Shown here piece after piece: positions 52,252 to 60,681 of a stretch of 64,000 nt of DNA; within the stretch, counting starts at the first letter, position 1; each line of letters starts with the position of its first letter. This DNA is from an uncultured Roseibium sp. (GTDB taxonomy: Bacteria; Pseudomonadota; Alphaproteobacteria; Rhizobiales; Stappiaceae), in NCBI RefSeq assembly GCF_963669205.1, contig NZ_OY769915.1, forward strand, positions 1,090,001 to 1,154,000. Reading direction: 5' to 3'. The notes under the pieces were generated by a model that saw nothing but the letters and a program-made list of their open reading frames with translations, was not told the origin of the DNA and searched no databases. A program made the translations under genes and the position numbers.

Positions 52252-54924
52252 TTGAGTGACCAGCGCGAGGAAAGAACGGGCGGATTGATGCGGCTGCTGC
52301 GGATTTCCGCCGTGGCACTGGTGACGATCCTGGTCGCCGGTCTGGCCGTCGCATATTCCGTCGCGACCCTGGATCTTTATTCGTCCGTACGCCAGGAGCA
52401 GGCCGCTCAGGTTCTGACCCGGATTTTCGACCGTCCGGTGGAGGTGCGCGGGCCGGTCGTGCTCACACCGGGCCGGCGTCTCGGCGTGAAGATCGAGGAC
52501 ACCTACATCGAGAGATCATCCGGTTCCGCCAAGGGAGAGGGGCGCGTCTTCGACACCGTGGAATTCGACGCCCCCTATGGTCTTTTCCGCGGTGACGTGT
52601 CCGGCATCCGGAACTTCCGCATGAGCGGTGCGGATATCGAATACCGCGCCGATCCGTCCGGCGAACGCCGGCAGGTCTGGTCGTTCGAACTGCTGTCGAT
52701 CCTCCTCAACAATCCTGTCTTCGACAATCTCGAGCTGACCGATGTCGAGTTTCACTTCATCGACGAGGCGGACGGCTGGAACGAGGTTTTCCGGATCGAG
52801 TCTTTCAAGCTGGTGACAACCGACACATCGCCGTCGACGGAAGTCAGCATCGAGGCCGCCGTCAACGGCACGCCCCTGAGCGCCTCGGGCGTGGTGCCGT
52901 CGTCCGTCTGGGTGCGCGACAACAACAGCCGGGGGCCGTTCGATCTGACATTTGCGCTTCCCGGCCTCGCAACCCGTCTGAGCGGGACGGTCGACACTTC
53001 CGCGAAGGTCGCGCGCATCGACGGTGATCTTTCCGCGAAGTCGGATTCCGTGACTGAACTCCTGGCATCGCTCGGCCTGGAAAGTGCGGTCGAGGGCGAG
53101 GCGACACTGGCATGGCAGTCGAGTGGCCCGATCGACGGCTTCGACATCGCCGGTCTGACCTTCGATTTCGACGGCGACGACGGCGACGCCATCCATGTCG
53201 AGGGTTCGGTCTCGGACGTGTTTCAGGGATCTGTCTTTGACCTGGACTTCACGTCGACCCTTTCACAGCCCGAGGTGGCCTCCAGCTCATCGCTCTCGAT
53301 CAACCTGAAGGAAATTTCCGGACGGGTCAGCGGGCCGGTGCAGGCGCTTTCCATCGACAGGACGATCGTGACGACGAACGCTGTTTTGCTGGAGTTCGAT
53401 GAGATCGGGCCCATCTCGGTCGGGCGCATCGTCAAGGGCGACGGCAACCGCATCGGCCTGAACGACATAACCATCCTCGACGGGCCGGAGGGTGCGCCGT
53501 ATCTCGTCATGAAGGGCGAGGTGGAAGACATTCTGGCCCTCAAGGGAGTGACGCTGTCAGGCACTTTCGAACTTCCCACGGCCGTGCTGCTCAACCGGCC
53601 CGCAAGCGATGCACCGGGTTTCGGCACCGTCAAGGGAACGGTTGTTGTTGGCGAGACCTCCGGGGCGCTCGGGCTGGAGGAACTGCGCGGCAAAACGGAT
53701 GGAACGGACCTTGTGGATCTGGGTTTTGCCCTCGCGATCCCGGAATTCCGCGTACTTGACGAACTGGATTTCTCGACCGAACTGACTTTGCCGAAGCCGG
53801 AAGCGGCCCTCGCCGAACTCGGCATACAGACCGACAGGACCTTTCCCGAAATCCGTTTCTCCGGCTCCAGCGGGCTCTCTTCGGAGGGGGCCAATTTCAA
53901 GGGCGATCTCGTCTCCGGCGCAACGCAGGTGAATGCGGACCTCCAGATCGGTCCGGCGGAGACAGATGGCAAGTGGATGCTGACCGGCGCGATTTCTTCG
54001 CAGGAGATGGATTTTACCGATCTTGCCGCGCTCTCCGACTTCGCGCAGTTGAGCGTGACCGGTGAAGAAAAAAGCCCCGACATAGAACTGACGAAGGAAT
54101 TCGAGGCTGCCTTGAGTGCGCGCGTGGCACTGGATGTGAAGAAGATAGTCTCGGGCAAGAAGCATGCCGGCAACCTGACCGGGACCCTGGAATATGACGC
54201 CGATCACCTCAAGCTGGCCGCGCTCAAGCTTGACTATATCGGTGGCACGGTCCGCGGCGATTTCGGGGTCGATCTCGGCAAGGAAAGCCATCCTGCCCAT
54301 GCCCACGGGCGCATGGAGAAATTTCCGCTCAGGAGCCTGATGAACGAGATTGGCCTGACGGCGCCGATCTCCAGCACCGTTTACGCCAGCTTCGATGTCA
54401 CCGGCAATGCCCGGTCCGAGGCAGGCTTCCTGAAGACGCTGTCAGGCAACGTATCGGCATCGCTCTGGGGCGGAACGCTGCCGAACCGGCTCCTCGATCT
54501 GACGGGGCTGAACGTCTTCACCTGGCTGGTGACCAGCAACAAGGACCACACCAGCAAACTCGTCTGCGCGGTGCTGCCGCTGCATTTCAGGAACGGCGTC
54601 GCGACGTCGAAGCGCATGATCGTTGAAACGGAAAATGTCCAGCTTGTCGGTGCGGGCACCGTGAACCTGAGATCCGGCGCACTGGATCTTTCCTTCGCGC
54701 CCCGCGCCAAGCGCAAGCAGCTTGTCGAAATCGTTTCGCCGTTCGAGATCCGCGGCACGCTCGGCAAGCCTGATGTCACCGTCAAGGATGCCGGGCCGGG
54801 CAGGGCGATCGGAGAGGTCGTGTCGCTGCCGCTCAACCTCGTCAGCCACATTTTCAGGGGGTCGGGTCCGATCGACGAAAAGGCACGCCCCTGCACCCTG
54901 CCGAAAAACTCCGGTCCCAAGTAG
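52252..54924 (+). CDS. AsmA-family protein
   Basis: An 890-residue protein with one N-terminal membrane anchor (RLLRISAVALVTILVAGLAVAYSVA), then a long repetitive beta-rich periplasmic region. The AsmA signatures are at both ends: ILTRIFDRPVEVRGPVVLTPGRRLGVKIEDTYIE at the start and GKPDVTVKDAGPGRA with GTVNLRSGALDLSFAPR near the end. AsmA-like proteins are bridge-like carriers implicated in phospholipid transport to the outer membrane. The start is TTG 52252 with AGAGG nine bases upstream; ATG 52288 is an alternative. It stands alone between unrelated genes. Confidence 0.88.
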   Translation: MSDQREERTGGLMRLLRISAVALVTILVAGLAVAYSVATLDLYSSVRQEQAAQVLTRIFDRPVEVRGPVVLTPGRRLGVKIEDTYIERSSGSAKGEGRVFDTVEFDAPYGLFRGDVSGIRNFRMSGADIEYRADPSGERRQVWSFELLSILLNNPVFDNLELTDVEFHFIDEADGWNEVFRIESFKLVTTDTSPSTEVSIEAAVNGTPLSASGVVPSSVWVRDNNSRGPFDLTFALPGLATRLSGTVDTSAKVARIDGDLSAKSDSVTELLASLGLESAVEGEATLAWQSSGPIDGFDIAGLTFDFDGDDGDAIHVEGSVSDVFQGSVFDLDFTSTLSQPEVASSSSLSINLKEISGRVSGPVQALSIDRTIVTTNAVLLEFDEIGPISVGRIVKGDGNRIGLNDITILDGPEGAPYLVMKGEVEDILALKGVTLSGTFELPTAVLLNRPASDAPGFGTVKGTVVVGETSGALGLEELRGKTDGTDLVDLGFALAIPEFRVLDELDFSTELTLPKPEAALAELGIQTDRTFPEIRFSGSSGLSSEGANFKGDLVSGATQVNADLQIGPAETDGKWMLTGAISSQEMDFTDLAALSDFAQLSVTGEEKSPDIELTKEFEAALSARVALDVKKIVSGKKHAGNLTGTLEYDADHLKLAALKLDYIGGTVRGDFGVDLGKESHPAHAHGRMEKFPLRSLMNEIGLTAPISSTVYASFDVTGNARSEAGFLKTLSGNVSASLWGGTLPNRLLDLTGLNVFTWLVTSNKDHTSKLVCAVLPLHFRNGVATSKRMIVETENVQLVGAGTVNLRSGALDLSFAPRAKRKQLVEIVSPFEIRGTLGKPDVTVKDAGPGRAIGEVVSLPLNLVSHIFRGSGPIDEKARPCTLPKNSGPK

Positions 54925-55155
54925 TCTTCTCGGTCGCAGGGACCCAATCCTCGCGGCAACGGCTATCTTCGCTTTTTCAGCGACGTCTGGCCGGCCCGGT
55001 CCGGCAAACGGAGAAGATCGTCACGGACCTTGTCAGGATTGACACCCTGACAATCGCGCCGGGATGTGTGAGGCTCGACGTATCTAAGGCATTGGGAACG
55101 AAGCGTAATCTTATAACATATTACGGTCGTCGGGTCATCGCGCTGGGGAGAAAAC

Positions 55156-56892
55156 ATGCGTTTTGGAAGCTTGATCACCTTGACGGCGGCACTTCTGGTG
55201 AGTGCGTCCACGTTCACGTTCGCACAGAATCCGAGGGCAAACCCGTCGACCGACTTTGCCCTGATCAACGGCCAGATCCACACGATGGACGAAAACGGCA
55301 CGGTGGCCGAGGCCATCGCGATCGAAGGTGACGAGATCGTCTATGTCGGCGACGCGGCAGGTCTCGGCGACGTCATCGGCCTGGGGACGGAAGTGATCGA
55401 TCTGGAGGGCAGGATGGTGCTGCCCGGTTTCGTTGAAGGGCATATTCATCCGACGGGTGGCGCCTTGATCATGCGTGGGGTTGACGTTCAAACGGACGAC
55501 CCTGCGGAAATCATCGACCGCGTCCGTGCCTACGCGGAGGCGAACCCGGACTTGCCCCTGATCCATGGATACGGCGTACGCGTGAACATCTGGCCGGATG
55601 GTTTTCCCACGGCAGCAATGCTGGATGAGATAGACAGTGAGCGGCCCATCTTTCTGTGGGCGGTAACGGGTCATGCGGCCTGGGCGAATTCAAAGGCGCT
55701 TGAAATTGCGGGCATCGACGCCGATACGCCGGACACGGTCCCCGGGTTTGCATTTTTCGACCGCGATGAGACCGGGAACCCGAAAGGCTGGATTGTGGAG
55801 GTACCCGCACAGTTGCAGGTGTTGTCCAAACTGGTCGACCTCAACTATGACTATGCCGCTGAGGGTGTCGCCGAGTGGCTGCCGAAGTTTTCCGAAGCGG
55901 GGATCACAACCGTTCATGATTTTGGCGTTCAGGGGCTCGGCGCAGAAGAAGGTTTCCAGATCTTTGCCGATCTCGAAGAGGCGGGAGCGATGCCAGTCCG
56001 TCTTCAAGGGTCTTTTTACTGGAACGATCCGGGCGTCGATCCGGTTGCTGAACTCCAGGCTCTCAATGAGCAGTTCGATACGGAACTCGTTTCAGCGCGT
56101 AGCTTGAAGATCAATATGGACGGAGATGATGATGGGTACAGCGCGCTGTATACGTCGCCATATGCCGATAATCCCGACGCGGATCCCGATCCGATCATTC
56201 CGTTCGATGTACTGAACGATGCAGTGAAACGGGCGGACGCGGCTGGATTCAATGTCATTTGCCATTGTTTCGGGGACATGTCGGTGCGCCGCGTCCTTGA
56301 TGCCGTCGAACTCGCGATTGCCGAAAATCCGCCCCGCGACCGGCGCAACGTGATCAGTCACGCCACGCTTGTCCATCCGGACGACCAACCCCGTTTCGCT
56401 GCACTCAACGTGACATGGGATTCCAGCGGCGCGTGGATGAGTTTCGATCCGGTGCTCCAGGACATCAGCGTGCCCCGATTGGGTGAGGAACGCGTGCAGA
56501 GTATGTACCCGATGAAAGCGATCGCGGACGCAGGTGGAAACGTTTCGCTTGGGAGCGACTGGCCAGCTGCTGGTTACATCTCGGAAATGCGTCCCCTGGT
56601 TTCGATCCGGACAGCGGTCATGCGGCAACTTCCCGGGAGAGACAATATTCCACCGCTCGGTGGCGAAGGGGCGCGGGTGCCGGTTGATCTCGCAATCCGG
56701 GCCAACACGATCAATGCCGCATATGGCATGGGGCGCGACCACGAAGTCGGCAGCCTGGAAGTCGGCAAGAAAGCCGACCTCGTCGTGTTGTCCGAGAACC
56801 TTTACGACATCGACCCGAGCACGATCCATGAGGTGGACGTGCTCTACACCATGATGGGTGGCAGGCTCACCCATGACAGTACGGCTGAATAG
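55156..56892 (+). CDS. exported amidohydrolase (YtcJ-like, amidohydrolase_3)
   Basis: A 578-residue protein with a signal peptide (MRFGSLITLTAALLVSASTF, then TFAQ), so it should work in the periplasm. The metal site of this TIM-barrel family is present: VLPGFVEGHIHPTGG (H-x-H), CHCFGDMSVRRVLDAV, VISHATLVHPDD, and LGSDWPAAG (final Asp). The flanking small beta domain closes with GSLEVGKKADLVVLSENL. It is paralogous to the gene at 60682, as the first 200 residues match in order and motifs. Substrates of YtcJ-like enzymes are N-acyl or cyclic amides; the true one is unknown. It heads a run of exported-protein genes. Confidence 0.9.
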   Translation: MRFGSLITLTAALLVSASTFTFAQNPRANPSTDFALINGQIHTMDENGTVAEAIAIEGDEIVYVGDAAGLGDVIGLGTEVIDLEGRMVLPGFVEGHIHPTGGALIMRGVDVQTDDPAEIIDRVRAYAEANPDLPLIHGYGVRVNIWPDGFPTAAMLDEIDSERPIFLWAVTGHAAWANSKALEIAGIDADTPDTVPGFAFFDRDETGNPKGWIVEVPAQLQVLSKLVDLNYDYAAEGVAEWLPKFSEAGITTVHDFGVQGLGAEEGFQIFADLEEAGAMPVRLQGSFYWNDPGVDPVAELQALNEQFDTELVSARSLKINMDGDDDGYSALYTSPYADNPDADPDPIIPFDVLNDAVKRADAAGFNVICHCFGDMSVRRVLDAVELAIAENPPRDRRNVISHATLVHPDDQPRFAALNVTWDSSGAWMSFDPVLQDISVPRLGEERVQSMYPMKAIADAGGNVSLGSDWPAAGYISEMRPLVSIRTAVMRQLPGRDNIPPLGGEGARVPVDLAIRANTINAAYGMGRDHEVGSLEVGKKADLVVLSENLYDIDPSTIHEVDVLYTMMGGRLTHDSTAE

Positions 56893-56904
56893 GGGAGGCA
56901 CGGT

Positions 56905-57417
56905 ATGCGTATCCTGTTGGCAGTCCTCCTGCTCATCACCGGCACATCGGCCGGCTCGGCCTGCGGCAACCCGCTGCTTTGGGCAATGCTGTTCGCCAAG
57001 GTGCCGGAGGCGAAGGTCGTCTATGAAGCCGAACTCGCCGCGCGCGGGGACGGCCTGATCACCGCTCGCGTTTACGACGCCCGTCCGGGCCAGGCCTATC
57101 ACCTCTGGTCCAAGGCCTGGATCATGGATCTGGCAAGGGAAATGCAGCCGATCGTGGAAAGCAGGCTGGAACAGGGGCAAACCCTGACCATCCTCCTCGC
57201 GGACGAGGTCGCCGTCATTCGATTCAGCCGCGAGGCTGGTGTCGAATTCGTTCCGGCCGCCGGTCTCCGCCAGATCGAGCGCTATGATCTGATCACCAGC
57301 GTCAATGCGTTGAAAAGCGTCTGGCGGGACGGTCTGAGCTTTGACGAAATGCTTTCGTTCGACCTTGCCAGAACGCAGCAGCACGCGAGCGACCAGGTTC
57401 TGAAGGTCTTCTTCTGA
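56905..57417 (+). CDS. hypothetical exported protein
   Basis: A 170-residue protein with a signal peptide (MRILLAVLLLITGTSAGSA) followed by CGNPLLWAMLFAKVPEAKVVYEAEL. The rest is soluble with a helical tail. GSAC could be a weak lipobox, in which case it would be a lipoprotein. I do not recognise the family. It lies 12 bp after the amidohydrolase and 55 bp before the ureohydrolase, so it is probably in their operon. Confidence 0.75.
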   Translation: MRILLAVLLLITGTSAGSACGNPLLWAMLFAKVPEAKVVYEAELAARGDGLITARVYDARPGQAYHLWSKAWIMDLAREMQPIVESRLEQGQTLTILLADEVAVIRFSREAGVEFVPAAGLRQIERYDLITSVNALKSVWRDGLSFDEMLSFDLARTQQHASDQVLKVFF

Positions 57418-57472
57418 AGGTCGCGGATCGCCTCAGGGACAAGCCTTTTTCAAAAACACGCATGGGGGGAAC

Positions 57473-58759
57473 ATGCTCAACAACGCCAACATCAGAACCG
57501 CGCTGCCGGTCCTGGCCGTAACCTGTGCCCTGTTGCTGTCCACGGCGGTATCCGCGCAGTATTTCGGCCACGAATACGAGGGTACGCAGGCACCGATCCG
57601 GGAGGGCGAACAACCGGTCGTGCCGCTCGACACCGAGGACCCGACCTACAATGCCTGGCGCACACCGCTGCCCAGTTACGAGGGCGAGAAAGAAGGCCGC
57701 ACACCCGGTCTGGTGGACCCGGCGCGGTTCTACGGCCAGGGATACGCCCAACTGCCGACTTTCCTGCACCAGCCTCTGGCGTTCACACCTGAGGATCTCG
57801 CCGCCGCGGACGTGGATGTCGCGATTATGGGCGCCTTCACCGACATGGGCAGCGGCGCACGCGGCGCATCGCGCGGCCCGAACGCGGTGCGCAATTCATC
57901 GATCTATCTCGGCTATGGCGCGCGCCAACCGCATATGCATGTCATGGTCGATCCGCTCCAGGACATGACCGTCGTGGACTACGGCAACGCGCCGAACGAC
58001 ATGATGAGCACGGAGCGCACCATCCACGCGGTACGCTCCTTCGTGCGCCAGGTTGCGGAAGTCGAGCGCGCGGACGGCAGCCGCGTGATCCCCTTCATCA
58101 TCGGCGGCGATCATTCGCTGATGTATCCCGATGTCGCGGCGCTGACCGATGTCTACGGCAAGGGCAATGTCGGCGTGGTGCATTTCGATGCGCATTACGA
58201 CGCCGGCAAATACGGCTTCGGCCACCTCATCAATCATGGCATGCCCGTCTATCGCCTGATCGAGGAAGGGCTCGTCGAGGGGCGGAATTTCATCCAGGTG
58301 GCCCTGCGCGGCTATTACCCGGATGAAAAGGCCTTCGAATGGATGCGCGAAAACGGCTTCCGCTATCACACCATGGCCGAGATCGAGCGCCGGGGGTTCG
58401 ACGCGGTCATGGAGGATGTGATCGAGGAGGCCAATGACGGGCCGGAATACATCTTCGTTTCGTTTGACATCGACACGCTCGACCCGGCCTTCGTGCCGGG
58501 AACGGGAACACCCGAGCCCGGCGGCCTGATGCCGCGCGAGGTCTTCCCCATCATCCGCCGTCTCTGCGCGGAATCGAACGTGGTCGGTTTCGAACTGGTG
58601 GAACTCGCGCCGCTGATGGACCCGACCTATGTCTCCGCCCTCAATGCCAACCGGGTGATCCGCGAGTGCCTGACCGGCATTGCCATGCGCAAGCAGGGCC
58701 TGACCGATCCGCACTACCTGAGCCCGCTGACGGTCACCCATGGCCAGGACAAGAACTGA
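57473..58759 (+). CDS. exported agmatinase/arginase-family ureohydrolase
   Basis: A 428-residue protein. A signal peptide (ALPVLAVTCALLLSTAVSA) and about 90 extra N-terminal residues precede a ureohydrolase domain with all Mn ligands: GGDHS, VVHFDAHYDAG, and VSFDIDTLDPAFVPGTGTPEPGG. SRGPNAVRNSS near residue 145 resembles the substrate loop of agmatinases and guanidino-acid hydrolases. Ordinary agmatinases are cytoplasmic and about 310-350 residues, so an exported long form is unusual. It would release urea or an amine from a guanidino compound in the periplasm. It overlaps the next gene by 20 bp. Confidence 0.9.
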   Translation: MLNNANIRTALPVLAVTCALLLSTAVSAQYFGHEYEGTQAPIREGEQPVVPLDTEDPTYNAWRTPLPSYEGEKEGRTPGLVDPARFYGQGYAQLPTFLHQPLAFTPEDLAAADVDVAIMGAFTDMGSGARGASRGPNAVRNSSIYLGYGARQPHMHVMVDPLQDMTVVDYGNAPNDMMSTERTIHAVRSFVRQVAEVERADGSRVIPFIIGGDHSLMYPDVAALTDVYGKGNVGVVHFDAHYDAGKYGFGHLINHGMPVYRLIEEGLVEGRNFIQVALRGYYPDEKAFEWMRENGFRYHTMAEIERRGFDAVMEDVIEEANDGPEYIFVSFDIDTLDPAFVPGTGTPEPGGLMPREVFPIIRRLCAESNVVGFELVELAPLMDPTYVSALNANRVIRECLTGIAMRKQGLTDPHYLSPLTVTHGQDKN

Positions 58760-59285
58760 CCGGCTCGTCTCCGCCGCCCTGGTTCTGACGGCGTTCCTGA
58801 CCGGGTCCGCTGCGGCGGACCCGGTGACGGTCAACTGGGCGGACTTGCGCGCAAACCGACCGGACGCATGTGCCGCGTTTCTTGACAACTACCTGAACCA
58901 GCCGAAATGCGCGCAGCAGGCGGGCTCGGCGCGATTGCTGTCGCGCCGCTACGAAACCTGCGCGCCGGGCGTTGAAGACCTGGACGGCCGCGCGGTGCGG
59001 ATCGCCGGATACGCCCACCCGCTGGAATTCGAATTCAGGGATGTGAAGACTTTCCTTCTGATCCCGCCTTTGCGCCAGGACTGCAACCACCCGCCGCCAC
59101 CCCTGCCGGACCAGGTGATCGCCGTCGAGTTTCCGGACGGGCTGGATGTCACTGCGGATCCCGTCTGGGTGACCGGTGTGCTGCGGCTGCAGCAAAGCAA
59201 GACCCATCTGGCAACGACTGCCTACACGCTTCAGGCTAGAACCGTCACACCGGCGAACATCCCGGATGTGTCCGGCGGCGACTGA
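58740..59285 (+). CDS. DUF3299-like exported protein
   Basis: A 181-residue protein with a signal peptide ending TGSAAADP. The central motif DGRAVRIAGYAHPLEFEFRDVKTFLLIPPLRQDCNHPPPPLPDQVIAVEF matches the DUF3299 pattern (GY-x-x-PLEF, FLL-x-P, C-x-H-x-PPPP). In other genomes DUF3299 proteins accompany exported metal-handling or transporter genes. The Cys-Asn-His-Pro motif suggests metal binding. Its start overlaps the ureohydrolase end by 20 bp, so the two are translationally linked. Confidence 0.78.
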   Translation: MARTRTDRLVSAALVLTAFLTGSAAADPVTVNWADLRANRPDACAAFLDNYLNQPKCAQQAGSARLLSRRYETCAPGVEDLDGRAVRIAGYAHPLEFEFRDVKTFLLIPPLRQDCNHPPPPLPDQVIAVEFPDGLDVTADPVWVTGVLRLQQSKTHLATTAYTLQARTVTPANIPDVSGGD

Positions 59286-59321
59286 GGCCTGCTGCGCTGG
59301 CCGCCTCCGGCTGACAGTGCC

Positions 59322-60266
59322 TCACGAGACCTTCACCCGTCCCCGCGAAACGGTCTCTTTTGGATATTCGTGAAAGAGTTCGCTATAGCGCCGCGCCGTT
59401 CGGCCGGCATTGGTGAAGCCGAATTCGGCCATCGTATCTGCAATCCGTTGGCCTTTGCTACCGTCGGACTGAAGGTGTCTTCTGAGCGCATGAAGACGAA
59501 GAAGTTCCATATATCTGGTCGGGCTCATCCCGATCTGGGTTTCGAATGCCCGGTAGAGTCGACGTTCCGAAATTCCGATCCGGCTTGCGAGTTCGGTGTT
59601 GGGCACCTGTTTTGTCATGCCGGATTTGCGCAGGTTTTCCTCACACAGGAGCAGGACCTCGAAATCCGACATTTCAAGCCGGATGTCTTCATCGGCTTGG
59701 CCTACAGCCATTGCCGGAAAGAGCATCTCTCGCAAGAGACGCAGTAGGGCGTTCCGATGAAAAAGCGCATTTTGCTCATTGGCTCGATTTGGCTGTGAGA
59801 CGATCAGGTCATGGCAGTATCGGACGAGCCTTTGGCGCGGGCCGGCGGCAATTTTCAGATGCCCGTTTTTCAACTCGCTCCAGCCGAGGTCACGCATGAG
59901 TTGCTCGCTGACATCGATGTAAATCGCCTGCATGTGGGCGCCGGTGACAAAATGCTGCTCCTCTCCCTTTCCCTGCACCACGATGTTTTCCTGAGACATT
60001 TCCCGGCCGCGCCACCGGACCTCGCCGGAACTTTGCAACGGAATGAAAATCGCCGTAACGGGAATATGGGGATACTCGCACCAGCGCAGTGAACGCGTGT
60101 GCCTGTCGATGAAGATTTTGAGACCGGGAAGCGTGACCGACAGGCCAGTGTACCCGAAACGGCCCGCCTGCGTCTGGGTGATCGTGTGCGTCCAGCCGTC
60201 GAAGAGATCGCTGTAGTCCTCGACATCTTCGCACGCAAGTCTCTTGATGAAAGGGTGGATTTCCAA
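59322..60266 (-). CDS. AraC-family transcriptional regulator
   Basis: A protein of about 314 residues from TTG 60266, which has GGGGAG just upstream; an ATG at 60386 extends it by 40 residues of unlikely composition. The C-terminal double HTH reads TELASRIGISERRLYRAFETQIGMSPTRYMELLRLHALRRHL and IADTMAEFGFTNAGRTARRYSELFHEYPKET, a typical AraC/XylS domain. The N-terminal domain resembles AraC-binding-like sensor domains (LIVS-type core with SGEVRWRGREMSQENIVVQ). It lies between the two halves of the exported hydrolase cluster and is divergent from the second, so it may control both. Confidence 0.88.
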   Translation of the reverse strand: MEIHPFIKRLACEDVEDYSDLFDGWTHTITQTQAGRFGYTGLSVTLPGLKIFIDRHTRSLRWCEYPHIPVTAIFIPLQSSGEVRWRGREMSQENIVVQGKGEEQHFVTGAHMQAIYIDVSEQLMRDLGWSELKNGHLKIAAGPRQRLVRYCHDLIVSQPNRANEQNALFHRNALLRLLREMLFPAMAVGQADEDIRLEMSDFEVLLLCEENLRKSGMTKQVPNTELASRIGISERRLYRAFETQIGMSPTRYMELLRLHALRRHLQSDGSKGQRIADTMAEFGFTNAGRTARRYSELFHEYPKETVSRGRVKVS

Positions 60267-60681
60267 ACTGTCTCCCCAGGAACGCAAGCCTCTCACACTT
60301 TTGCAAAGAGGATATCCCGGATGAGGCCAAATGCAACGATGAGTGTCGTTTCCGCCGTGTGCTGCCGCGCCAGATTTTTCATCCAAACGGTGTGATTTGA
60401 AGCCATGACAAAAATGACGAGATTTCCCTATCCGGTTCTTTGGTGCTGCGCTGCCGGCCGGGCAAAACTTCGAGGGTGTTTTTGAACGGTTTCTTGCAAA
60501 AGTGATATTTATATGAATTAAAACAGTAAGTTACGTGGAAATCATTTCTCGCTCGCGTTTTGGCAGGATCTGTCCTTTCGGCAGGTTCCATGACCTTTGT
60601 AACTTGTCCGGGAAAGGCCGGCAGGCGGATAATTTCAACCAGAACGCTGCATCAACTTATGACTTGGAACCGGTGAAACGC
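60267..60681. promoter_or_regulatory. control region between the AraC gene and the second amidohydrolase
   Basis: A 415-bp divergent spacer with an AT-rich core at about 60475-60535 (GATATTTATATGAATTAAAA). An open frame from 60535 runs into the amidohydrolase, but its 49 residues precede a good signal peptide and are probably untranslated. Promoters for both genes are expected here; I could not place them. Confidence 0.35.

Noticed and set aside
54163..54960. open frames opposite the AsmA gene
   Set aside because: Shadows caused by GC-rich third positions; the plus-strand AsmA signatures are decisive.
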